Assembly (NCBI RefSeq): GCF_050948175.1
Contig: NC_135197.1
Location: 10,186,501-10,250,500, forward strand
Length of the DNA: 64,000 nt
Source of the DNA: Xylocopa sonorina
Lineage: Eukaryota; Arthropoda; Insecta; Hymenoptera; Apidae
Reading direction: 5' to 3'
Position 1 is the first letter of the stretch. Every line of letters starts with the position of its first letter. A program made the position numbers and the translations under genes. The notes beneath the pieces were generated by a model. It had not been told where the DNA came from, did no database searches, and was given only the letters and a program-made list of their open reading frames with translations. Below, in pieces: positions 47,401-59,829 of the stretch.

Positions 47401-49805
47401 TCGATTCGATCGTGTTCCGCATTTAACGTCACCTCGAGTTACCTCGACTTTATAATTTCACCTTTAGCTGCGCGGCGAGAATAAATCCCCCAGGGGGCGA
47501 CATCTTGAATTCTATTAGCCGCCGGTTTTTCGCTCGCGAGCGACGACGAGTCGCGTTCGATCGAGGGAAAGCCTCTCGGTTTTCCGCCTCGCGCCGCGGA
47601 AATACGCGAGATCTCGCTCGGTCCACGGTTGGGCGCGACCCATCGCCGATCGTTGCGTAAAAGCGGAGCTACTGAACTTTCGCCGGGGCACCGTAACGCG
47701 AAATGCCAACGAGCGGTGGCAGGTATTTATCGCGCGTCTTCGCGCGGGAAATGTCAGTGGTCTGTGAACCGAACTAGCCGTGGACGGTGTCTCGCGCGTG
47801 TGCGAGGACACGCGTACGAGGCAGACCAACGGCAGCTGTCTTGATCACGCTTCCGCGTGGTTCCGTGCTCTCGACGCAACGGGGATCGCTTCGAATCGCC
47901 TGCTCTCGTGAAAAGGGTATATAAAACTCGGACGATCGATGCGGATAGGAAACGAGCAACGTAACGAGTAACGGAGGGTGGCTCTGGGATATCACTGGAC
48001 GAGTTTCGAAAATTAAGGTCGACGGACGTATTAGAGGTACGAATGTAGGTGACTCGCGGCGGGTGTAGAAATAGAACTATAAGATTCGGTATTACGATTT
48101 TTTTTCCAGTTATCACACGTTCCAACCCTTGCACGAATCTCCGCCCAGTTCTCCCAACGTTCCTCCTACCAGCGAACCAAATTCCATTCGGTTCTGATTG
48201 AAAAAAACTACCGCGACTGCTTCTTTTACGAACGAAATAACGATGGTGAAAGAAACAATGCTCGGTTGTCGCAACGAGTGATCCACCGAGGCACGCGACG
48301 CGAAACTCGCGACTAGGGTGACGAGATCGAACGGAGAGAAAACGGGGGTGAGAAGGAAGGAGGGAGATAGTAGAGGAAAAGGGAGAAATAAAGAGAGAAA
48401 GAGAGAAGAGCGGAATATAATTCAGGCTTATCCGTCCAGCTGATACTTTCAGGCCGGTATCTCGACTTTCGTTGCGACAGATCGATACCAGAACCCGGGG
48501 TGGGGCATTGTCGTGGCCCCCCCAACCCCTGCTCTCGTGCCGTGTCCCAACCTCCCCCGGTTGCTGACGACCGCGATGAGGGTCCTGCCGCCTAGCTGGG
48601 ACACGTAGATCGCTCGTCCTCGAACCTTCGTACACGCTCTCCCATTGCCATCCGCGTACGTGGGACGCGCGCGTATGGGTGGCGGCGGCGGCGAACGAGG
48701 GGGTTTCCAGCGAGTCCGTGCGACGCGCGAACAAAAACAACCGGCGTTTGGCAAACTGGATATCCGGGCGGGGCTCGCGCTACGCTCCGGGTTTAAGGCA
48801 CCTAAACGCCGTTTCGAGCACGTCCACCGTTCGACCGCCGCCGCAGCATACGGTGCTGGTATCTGCCTTTGCTATCGGCGTGAAATTCGAGGCCGAGCCG
48901 GCACGGCGATCGATACCGACGACGCCGTAACACCGGATACGAGCCAAACGATTCTTAACGCGCGCGCGAGGAGAGGATACGCACGGGAATTCGATCGGAC
49001 GCGTCGAGACGCAACTACTACGGAACACAACCGTAGTTTGCTCGTTCGATCGCGATATTTCCGTAATGATTATCGGTCCACCCGCGTCTACCGACGATCC
49101 TCTGTATTATTGACTCAAACGGAGCTGCTGTGTTCCGTCTCGATTGAATTGCTCCACTTTCGACGGAACTCCGCTCCTGAACTCGGTGCGTGAAAAATGG
49201 CCCCCGCGCGTTCTAAATTCAGCGCCGCCGATCAATCTTGAGGCACGGTGGGAAGTTGATCCGCGGCTGCGACGAGGCAAATTTCCACGCGAATTGACAT
49301 TCTAGCCTTCCCCCCATCGACGACTATGATAAACCAAACGGTAAATGGATGCAGCGGCGGCGGAGGGTCGAATACGCCGCTACAGCGGTCGATATCGCAC
49401 GCAATCGTGTGTATCGGACGCGATGAGACCGTTCTCGACGCGTACCAACGTCGCCGATTCGCATTCCAGAACTGCGAAAACGGAGTTTACCGAAGAATCT
49501 CGTCAGCGCGACGTATCGACCCAAAGAACGGATGGCTATGGACGAAAAGAGATTCTTACGAGCGAGGTAACCGATAATCATCAACCGTCGACATCGAGGC
49601 GGATGCAATTATCGAAAGAGCGCGGTGCGTCACGCGACCATTTTGACGCGTAAAAATGCCAAACTGTCACAGCTGACCAGTGCCAGTTTACGGATGAAAT
49701 TACCGCGCGACGAGCCGCCAATTATTCCCTCCCATGAGCCATCCTTTACCCAACGATACCACCACGGTTCGAGACCAACTCGAATTTCGTGTTACGTATC
49801 ATTAC

Positions 49806-49840
49806 TCCCTCTCTCTATCTCTCTCTCTCTCTCTCTCTCT
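49806..49840. repeat. (CT)n tract
   Basis: Interrupted CT repeat on the plus strand, directly followed by GGTCTTCGCAG, so it resembles the pyrimidine tract of a 3' splice site. Confidence 0.9.
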
Positions 49841-50221
49841 GGTCTTCGCAGCATCCGTACACGGTGGGAAATCGCCTCTGGATTCGAGATCGCGCGAGGC
49901 AGCGGCCGCGCAGTCACGATAATCGTCCCGATGCATTATCAGAGACGCGTTCCGTCGAGATGCAGCCGATGGTGGGTCAAAGACCCGGGGAACGCGCCGC
50001 TTCTGGTCCAGTGACGTGCAAGTTCCAGGTGCACGGGCTACCGGTCACCATTACCGCGGCGTCGTGAATATTCGCATCGCGAGATATCAACGACGCGCGC
50101 TCTGTCAAACTGCCACTCGCATCGGGACGAGGAAAAACTATTTTCCACTTCGCCCGCCTCTGCGCTCCCCCTGCCCGTTACGATCGATAACGCGCCTCCT
50201 TTCGCTCCACTCGACCCGCTC

Positions 50222-50224
<3 letters not shown>

Positions 50225-50259
<35 letters not shown>
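50225..50259. repeat. (CT)n microsatellite
   Basis: 35 bp of uninterrupted CT on the plus strand. Confidence 0.92.
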
Positions 50260-50263
<4 letters not shown>

Positions 50264-52871
50264 CATCTCTGCCGTTGTATTTTTAATTCGAACAACAAGT
50301 ATACGCGCGTATCGAAATATCAGTCGCAACGGAATCGTCTCGTCTTCCGACTCGAAAAAAGTCCTACCATCGACCGTGTCTCGATTGTATCGGAGAGTAA
50401 GAACTTGCACGAGGCTCCAAATAACTCGTTTCTCGCGAGCGAAAATTGTTAGCGGCGACAAAAAGTGAGAGGGTTGCGGCTGCTGCAACCCCCGATCGGC
50501 GTTCGATCGACTCGTGGGTCCCGCGGGTATAGATGCTCGGGGGCACGCTCGCAAACGCGTACAAAAGAAGACCACGGGCGTATCGTGAAACGAGCGCGGC
50601 ACGTTCGAGCGAGTCCATTCCCCCTGGTAAATCGCGAGGCTGCTGGTACTAAAGGTGCTTAAGCACGGCCCTATACCTCTCGTCTCCGTCCGTTTCCTTC
50701 TCCGTCTCTTTCCCGTGGCCGCTCCTCGGCCCCAAGCGGTTAGCTAGCGTGGCCGGTTACTATAAAGAGGAGTCTCTCTCTCCCTCTCTCTCTCTACGTT
50801 TCTCTCCCTCTTCCGACAGAAAACGAACCGCCGGTTAATCGCGGTGCTCCGTGCTGCTCGGGCCCGTTTACATACTCGCGCCGAGGGAAAGAGACAGAAA
50901 CGGACACACGCTACGCGTCGCGCGTATCCGCTTCGCCTCGACCATCCTGCAAGCGTTCTGCCCCTTTGCCCCGGCCTCTTCCTGTTTCTCTCTCTTCCGT
51001 CGGGCCGGTTTCGCGGATCGCGCTCTCCTCGAGGTGGACGTTCTCTCTCTCTCTCCGCGCTCCATCGCTGCGTCGTTTTTCGCAGTGGCGATCTTTAATC
51101 TCTGGTAATCGGGTGACACGAGGAGAGGCCGCGAGCAGCCGCGGTTCGCGGCGCCGGATAGTCGCGCATCTAATATGGACGGGCGTCGTTTAGGCCCTCG
51201 ATACCGTCGAGGCAAAATTAAACCGCTTACTCAGCGCGCCCTCGTCGTCGAGCCAGAATCGCGCTGCTTTTTCTGCGTTCGCACCTATTCGCCCGCGCTG
51301 AAGGCTTATCGTGCCTTCTCGGATACAGACGCTCAGCCGTTGTAGATAACGCGATCGATGATCGTATCTTGGCGCGTTCCTTTAAGCGCCCAACAAATTT
51401 CACATTTTTCTATAAAGATAGACTGTTACTATCGGAGATTGGATAGTGATCTATGGTTGACGATCGTTCGTCGATCACCTCGCAACGCGTGCACTCGAAC
51501 GGAAGGCAAAGGCGCTCTGGTTCGCTCTCCATCGTTCCCAACCGCTCCCAAAGAACCAGCCGGACCAGATCCACGAGGACTCGAGTAGAGGAGGCACGCA
51601 CGTATGTGAACGGAGCTTTACCCGCGCGCACAAAGCGGACCGATCTCTCTCTCTCTCTCTCTCGAGCAGGCGAGCCAAGCCCAGCGTCCAAGGTGCGTCA
51701 CGCTCGAAAATATGCGTGCCTTCCGCCTCGCCCTTCGCGGCTGCAGTTGCACCAGCGGCAGCCAATTCGGAGCACCGCGAGCAGCCGTCGCCGAACGGTG
51801 CTGCCGGTGCCGCGAGCGTCGTCGCGAACACTCGTTACGGACACGCGGAACAGGGGGACACGGTGTCTGCCGATCGACGAATCGTTATCGCTCGGATCCG
51901 GATTAATCGGATCGCTATCTCGTCCCGGTGGCCGCGTTATCGCGTTCGTTACCGCGTACAATGCCTGGCAGATTCGACGGAATGAATGGGAAACGAACCG
52001 ACTGCGCAAACCGGAAACGCGTACACGTAGAAACCGGAGTGTTACGTGTCGCGATGATAACGCGAGCCGATGCGTAGTTCTCGGTAACGCGTAGCTGCTA
52101 ATTGCGTCGACGTCTATTCGCGGAGGCTACGTACACGCCACTTTTACAGGAATCGCGGTACGTTAGCTACGATTTCGCTCGCGTTACCCTCGTCAGGGAG
52201 CACCGGCCATCTTCTTGGAACGCGGCCTCTCCGTTGGCCCAACCTCGGCTGGATCGATTTCGCGGTAGAGACGGTTTCGGGTCCCGTTCCTTTCACAATC
52301 CGTGCACGCTCGATTTCTTCGTTTCGCAACGCGCGTACCTCGATATCACTGTCACCACGCGCGACACTCCGCGCTTCGTAACAGGGCAGAACCATCTCGA
52401 TTCACCAGGTTCGACGAGACAGCCAGAATTCAGCCGAATTCAGGTTTCACTCTCGACCAACGCTTTCATAGGAAAACTCTGTCGAGTCCTCCTCGCGCTC
52501 CCTTCCGAAACCTATAGAACCCTCGGGAGGGACGGAGTAGCGACGGATACGCTGGGGGTATATCGTGAAAACCCGTCTGGCGAACGCTGCTGAAACAAAG
52601 CCCGTTTCCCCATACTCCCGTAGCCGCGGAGCGTGTCTCATCGGCGGCGCATCTCGTCGATCTCGATACAGGGAGCCACGACCACGACGTCGTCGTCGTC
52701 TCGTCGACGAGGAGGAGTGGATAGAGCAGCGGTCTCGGATCCAGCCGCGGTTCTAAAATTGCAGCAAGGGTGGAAACGCACGTGGGTGAGACGCGTCGAT
52801 ATAGTTCCTCCGGCGCATTAGTCGTCCGACATCATCGACTAGCTATCCCGAACGTGGCTGTGGAACGCGAG

Positions 52872-52876
<5 letters not shown>

Positions 52877-52933
<57 letters not shown>
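52877..52933. repeat. (AG)n microsatellite, longest in window
   Basis: 57 bp of perfect AG, followed within 50 bp by an opposite-polarity CT-rich tract (52957-52982). The two could pair as a hairpin. Confidence 0.93.
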
Positions 52934-52935
<2 letters not shown>

Positions 52936-55900
52936 TCCGTAGGAGGTGGTGTGATGGCTCTCTCTTTCTCTCTCTCTCTTTCTCACGCGAGCCGAGCTGC
53001 AGGCGATCCGGGATACAACTGCCGTGGAATACGAATTACACGGGGAACAGAGCCGTGGAACAGAGAGGCGACAGGGGGGATACGGAGCGGAACCGGTAGA
53101 AGAAAAGATCGATCTGTGCTCCATTGGGTAACGTTTAGCGGGGGCGTGCTCGTCACTTTTGGTGTCCCTTGCGAGTGCGTGCGTACGTGCGTGCACGCGT
53201 CGCACCCCGCGTACGCTCTTCGTCGAGTGTATAGTCGATAGAACCGCGGCGGGGATTTCGGTGGGAGACCTCTTTCTTTCGCGAACCGGAGGCGTATTTT
53301 TGGGAAGTTGCCGGGTGGATGATTCGCGTTCGAATAGCCGCGCGTGGCTATATACGAGGAGTCTGCACGAGGAACGCGTTTTGCTGCGCGTCTTGCGAAG
53401 CTCCGCAAAATGCAACGCGCGATCCGGAGTCTTCCTGAAACGCGGCGCTGTTTCGCAACAACCGTGCGAGCGCAGTCCAATCCGGTTAATCGCGGCCGAT
53501 ACGAGCGAGTCGTTGCCAGCAAAAATTCAGCCAACTCCCCGTCGTCCCCGTTCGCAGATCGACCTTTGCCCTCCGTTCCACCTGGCCCCGAAAAACCAAT
53601 CCGATCGCGCGACCAAGCTTTCACGGCTAATCGTCGCTCGAATTCCGCGACGGAAGATCGGCTCGCACGCTAGAAAGTTCGATCCACGGGCAGGTATTCC
53701 ACCGGCAGGTGCGAGAGCAACGAATTAATTAATGGTTCGGGTGGCCGTAATTAAGCTTAATTAGTCGAACCGTTCGCTAACTGTGTTTATACGATGGCCA
53801 AGTATCGAGCGACCGCCGCGTTGAACGATACCCATTATCGCGCCGCGTATCGACCAGCCATCGCTAATTTTTCGTCCCGATTGCGCGCGGGAATGAAAAC
53901 GCTGAACGTCGCGACGCCGCGAACCGTCGCGTAATTAGCGCGAGCCGTTGCTCGATATTCTAGAAAGCGCGGGGAAGAAACGCGGCGAAAGAATCCGCGC
54001 GGAAAGTTTTCAAGAACGCGGCCGCAGCTGATGTTGCGTTCCAGTCTGGAAAAGTGAAACTATGCAAATGGGAGGAATGTCTGGCTTCCTTTGCGTATCC
54101 ACCTACTTCCTCTCGATACACAGGGTTTCTTAAACTCGCTGTTCTTTCTCGTCCGTCGTCGATTTAAACTACCTGCAACTTTCCGTCGTTCGAATCGCGT
54201 ATCTCTGCTCGCGCGACGAAAGCGTTACGTATACGAAGTCGCGTCGCAAGCGTAAACGTTACTGTACCCACTCCTGCGATCATCCCTCCTCGAGATATTC
54301 TCGCCAGGGGGTGGAAAACACGAACGATCGACCAACAGTCGCACGAAGACTCCCAGAGTGATGGGAGAACGTAGAGAAATTCAGACGAAGCATCCAGCAG
54401 GAGCCATTTTCGACTCGTTAATCATTGAAAACGCGTGGATCGTTTGGATAACGAGATCGGTCGAATAAAAGCTGGGCTAATGGGCAGCGGCGCGCAAACG
54501 TGGACCGGAGTCCCACCCGGCGGTCGGTCCGACGTTCTAATTCGGAATTTCCACTCGATTAGAGGACCGTCAAATGCCATTCAACCGGCATTCTATTTCT
54601 ATTGCGACCGGACAGATAGCATTCGCGGCTCGGCGCCGCGAATAGAATAGGCAACATCGATGGGGAACCGAGATACCTTAAATAAGTTAGAAGGGTTCGT
54701 CCCGATACCGTCGATCGATACCCAGGCGGTTCCCGAATCCACGTTTAAAACCGTCGACCACCGCGAGACGGGCCCATTTTTCCACGCGGAAATAGCTGCG
54801 TGCTCGAATGATCGCTCCTGGGTGGCGATCTTTAACCGATTTCGAGTTTCGTTCGTTGATTCGCATCGCTAAGGAATTTCCGGGACGAACGAGGCTGGAA
54901 CGAGCGAAGTCGAGTGTTCCTACGAAATCTACCGCCCCGCTCGAGAGGAGAACGCATTCCTGCGAAATAGAAAGGCTGGATGATCCTTTTCGAAGGGGCC
55001 CTGGATCCTCCGTGGATGCCGCTGGCGCGACGGGGATGCCGACACGGCGTTTACCCGGAAATTTACCAACGAACGAGAGGAGAGAAAGGAAGGAGAAAGA
55101 AAAAAAAAAAAATGTTGGCAACGACCGGTCAGCCTCGTCCCAAATATCGAGCGGCGCGGGTCGATAGCGAGACGGTTTCTCGTTGCCAAAAGTGCTGGCG
55201 TGCGCGCAACGCGACACGCGAGAAAGTTCTTCCCTCTGCCCCGCGGCCACCATTTTGCGGACGTTCTCTCTTTGACACTCGAGGAGGATACGTCTTCGCG
55301 TGCGAATCTTCGTTTCGCTGGATCGCGATCGCTGGGTAACCCCGATCGAGTTATCGAGAACTCTCGCGTGAAAGTAACGACTCTCGATCGGTGAAACCCC
55401 GGAAAATCACCACCCATCGCTACCCGTTATTACAGGCGCGTAACCTGGTCCCGTTCCTTAAAAATTCCCCGGTGGATAATCGACGCCGTGGAACTCTGCA
55501 CTAGGAAGAAATTAGCGCGCGGAACAGCGGAGGCATCATCCCAGTCGATGTTTACACGTGTACCGCGACCCGGGGGTTTCGCGTAATTGCGCTCTCGGCT
55601 GTTTTCCGCGGTTCGATCAATCGCGAGGCACGTAAGACGCGGGAGATGGGACTGGAAGGAAGTCGACGATCGGATCAGCGCGACGTACCACCTTCCGTGC
55701 ACGCTCGATCCACGCCGCCGGGTAGTTAATCGTGGAAATCGTTGCCCGCGATTGCAATAAATCCGACAAGGTTACGTACGCAGTTGCGGTACGGACTCGT
55801 ATCACGTATTACGCGCGTTGCGATAATGGACCGAAATATCAGTGCATCGGTTAGTTAACTATACATCGCCGTGGAACCGCATTCAATTTGCCGTTGCTCC

Positions 55901-58900
55901 CCGCATTTGTATCGCGCAGCGCGGCATAAATCGGTGGCCCATATCGAACGCGGTCGACTACAACGGGACGAAGGAAGCCAAATGAGATCGCGATATCGCG
56001 GGACGAGCAACAATGGCCAAGGAGAAAGGGAAGCGATTCTTAAAGGGACTCCTCGATAATTACAAATCGCTGCTACCCTATCATTAGAACCCGCGAAACG
56101 CTATCGACGACTGGCTATAAATTCGCGGATATCCTAACAAAGTAAGAAACGACGCGTATATAAGGTGATGCTACCACCTGAGCGAGAGAGAGAGAGAGAA
56201 AGATAGATAGAAATAAAGAACGTAACGAGAGGTCTATCGATCTTATCGAGGGCTCGTTCGAACGCTCGCCTCGACCGGGTCTCGGGACCGCGAACGGGCC
56301 GATTATCGATGTTAAGGGGCAATTTGCATGCTCGAGGCGGCGTGCGTGCGTGCATCATCGGATCGTCGTCGTGGCGGCTGAACGGCGCGCGTTACCAGCC
56401 GACTGGTGCCAGTTTTTGCGAGCTCGTCGCTACGGGGAACGGTGGTGGCACGGTTTCATTAAACGCGCGAGCGTTTCCCCTCTCGCGCGGTTCTTGCACA
56501 CGCGGTGCTCGTTCGACTCGAACGCGGAAGTCGCCGCTGGTCCGCGCGTCGGAGAGGCTTGCCCCCGGACGGTGGGTATCCTGCGCGAGCCGCGCGGTAC
56601 GCTACGCGGGAATATACGGGAACGCGTCTCCCGTGGATCGATAATCGCCGTTGCGCGGCTGCTGTTCCTCCTCGTGCCACCGGCCTGTTTGCTACACGCC
56701 GCTCGTCGTTTTTATCGCTCCGCTCGCCTCTTTGTTGCGTGCTCGGCGCTTGTAACTTTCAGCTAAACTGGAGAGAAAGAGAGAGAGAGAGAGAGTGGTT
56801 GCGAAACGATCCTGGGAGGCGGGAGATCGCGGCGTTCTTGTAATTTCCAACGACGTCTCCGCGAGATCGTTACCCCGCCGTAAAATTGTTCGCCAGGCGA
56901 AAATATCCGAATCCCTGGGTGGACGAAGAGTTCGCGACAGGCGCTACCAACGCGAGAGGACGGATTTCAGAATACGGCTCTCCGTGGGAACGTGGATGCG
57001 CGTCGATTTCACGCGCGCATCGCCGCGAGGCGTGCCAATCGTTCGCTTAGCGCTAACAGCCGTACAGAAACTTCCCTCTTCGGATCCACGTTCCTTCGCG
57101 AGATCGATAATTAACCCGAAAAACGGAGGGTAACTGGGCGAGTTCGAGGTCTCGAATCCTCGAGGAGGGGCCAGTTCGAGGGAATTGAATAGCTTTCGCT
57201 TGTGGAATGGCGGCTATGGTCCAGCGGGACGGTGGACGGTCGGTTCAGACTTGATTTTACGACGATCGGGGCTCGCTTTCTTCCACGCGTAGTCACCGAG
57301 ATGCGATGCGCTCGACTAAAAATTCGTTACGCCACAGCGTGTTGTTCGTTCCTCTCTCTTTCCAGCGGCGAGCGGCTCCCAGTCCGGTAGAAAGTCGACA
57401 GGGGCTATATGAAAAATGTCGAGAACCGGAGGAAAGATCGTTATATGGAAAGGATCGCAAGGCGACAGCTGCCCGGAGGCTTTGCCAGGCCAGTCCTCGT
57501 TCCACGATCGAACGCGCGACGGAAAGCGCGCGCCAGCGAGTCGGAGAGACAGAGACGGAATGACCGGAGCTCGGCCCACGCCGGATCACTGACGTCATAC
57601 CCGTTTAAAATCGAGAACAGGATGATTCTCCGTTCGCGACACAAAACCGAACGACCCTCCGCCGCAGCGTGTGGTAAGCCTGGCGAATAACACCAGGAAA
57701 AAGAGCCTCGACGGTTGGAATCTTGCGCGAGGATCGTACGAAACGACGAACAAATTGTTGCGTAACGTCTCGATCGGATCGATCCTTTCATAAGAAGCAC
57801 CTCGTTTCACCTGTCATTCCAGCGAACAAAGAAACGTACGGAGTCGAACGAAGGGGTTACGCGCGCTGTTCAATGTAGGTCTTTCGAAGCTTCGTGTGCT
57901 CGTAACGTAATCCCAAGGTGGTTCAGTGTCGCGATGCGAGAAGGGACGATCGAATGATACGGAGGAGAAAGAGAGAGAAATATAAGAGATCGCGAGTAAA
58001 TCGTGTATCGCGAAGGGAAGAACGTAGTATCCGGTCGGTGGACGTCCTCGGGGCTCCGCTGGAGCCCCGTGCATTTCCGTCGGGATCGATCCTGCTCGCG
58101 TAATTGCGTAGCGAGCCAGGCGACGTCGAAATCGCGAACACGTCGATCGCGCGATGCCTTTGAATAATTACGCGATTGCACAATACCGTGGAAATATGTA
58201 CGCGTAGCCGCGCGCGCGGGCTACGTGTAGGTATAGAACGTGAATCGAGTGGCTGGTACACGGAAAGGTGGAACACAGCCGAGTCCGAGTCGCCCACGTA
58301 GGCGACCGGGAATCGATAAGTTCCTGAACTTCCAGGAACGAGTCATCCGTGTCTACCGGACGATTCAAAAGTGGCGGCGACTGGGAAAAATTGCGTTCGA
58401 GCGATCGCGTACGCGGCGAACGACGACGCGCGTGCGTGCTCGCTTGCGCTCCGTTTAAAAATTGCCGCGCAATCGCTTTTTCATTACCTCCGGCTGCTAA
58501 TGAGGTAAGCGGCTGACGGCGCAAACAAGTGCGTTCGCCGACGAACGTTCCTCTGTGGCGATTACTAGGCGACGCGTGGACACCGTACGGCGTCACGTTC
58601 CTCATGCGTAACTCTCAACGCACTCAACCTTGTTTTGCACCGTAGAAAAATCTCGCGCAACGAAACAACAAGCGTACGTGCGGCGTTCGAGGAACGTTGG
58701 AGAACGCGGCGCTTCGCGCGCGTATGGAACCGTCAGGCGGCGGCGAGTGTTTTCGAATCCGGCAGCGATCGCTGGAGGAGTCTGCGCGATATTGGAAAAT
58801 TGTACGCGATCGGTTAAATCTGATAAGAGTAAAGCGCGTTAATCGAAGAGCTCGGGGATAGCACGGCGGAAACCGAGTGTTATTATTTCAACTCGAAGGG

Positions 58901-59280
58901 GGTAAGAGGGAGAAAAGGGGCGAGGGCGATTAAAGCGGCGGCAGGGCCTCGTTTTCTTCTCTCTTCTGGCCGCGAATCGATTACCACCGGCTGAAAGCCA
59001 ACCATTCGCGACGACTCGTCCTCGTCGTACGGCTCGTCTTCTCGGTGTTCTCCTCGTCGAGAGGTGATCACGAGGCGTAACGCGGACTCGTCGAACCGAG
59101 TCCAAGCGAGGAAAAGAACGTTCCGTGGAAAAAGAAACCGAGATCCATCACTTCCGTCCCATCCGTTTCTTTCCGAATCGGTTTGATTCTTCTTTTCGTG
59201 TGTCGCGTCGAACGCTCGGGCTTTCCACGAAGAATAGACTCGACTCGAGGAAAAGCAGTTAATAACCGTGGAAGAGAAAC

Positions 59281-59315
<35 letters not shown>

Positions 59316-59322
59316 AAGAGAA
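59281..59322. repeat. (GA)n tract
   Basis: Twelve AG units and then interrupted GA repeats. Confidence 0.88.
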
Positions 59323-59791
59323 GGGAACCGAGAGGGAATTTCCACGTAATTCCGTGTCGACCGTTTGTGCTCCCTCGAGTGCCATAGCTTCCACTCTTTT
59401 GAACGTAGGACACTTAAAGAATTATTTTTCCCCCCTTTCTCATTTTACATTTTTTCTCTTCTTCCCCATTTTCATTCTCTCCTCCCACTTTTTTCGGCAG
59501 GTTCTCCATCGCTTCCGTTTTAATTATGCGACGCGCGACTCAACACGTGGCCGTAGTGGCAGGAAAGCGGGAAAAACAGGATGATGTTTCAGATTCCGTA
59601 GCCTCGTGTTTTTCACCATTTTTTCGCGATCGCGCGCACGCGATATTATTTAACGGCGCGATATCTAACGCGCGTGAGGAACGCAAATACCAGCGGAGCG
59701 CGGCGCTTAATTTAAAGCAACAAAAAACGGAACAGTGGCGAGAGAAACGATAAAACAATAGAGGAGGGGCGGCGGATGTCGGAACGAGAGG

Positions 59792-59792
59792 A

Positions 59793-59825
<33 letters not shown>

Positions 59826-59829
59826 GAGA
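59792..59829. repeat. (GA)n tract
   Basis: Interrupted once by GGG; noncoding. Confidence 0.88.

Noticed and set aside
47754..48740. 328-codon minus-strand open frame
   Set aside because: The longest frame in the window, but the composition is erratic, it includes simple-repeat translation, and no domain or splice context is seen. A second frame over 48449-48754 looks no better.
58168..58605. Minus-strand segment after TTTTTCCCAG with a readable peptide
   Set aside because: Acceptor only; no convincing donor or partner exon, and open frames are common here.
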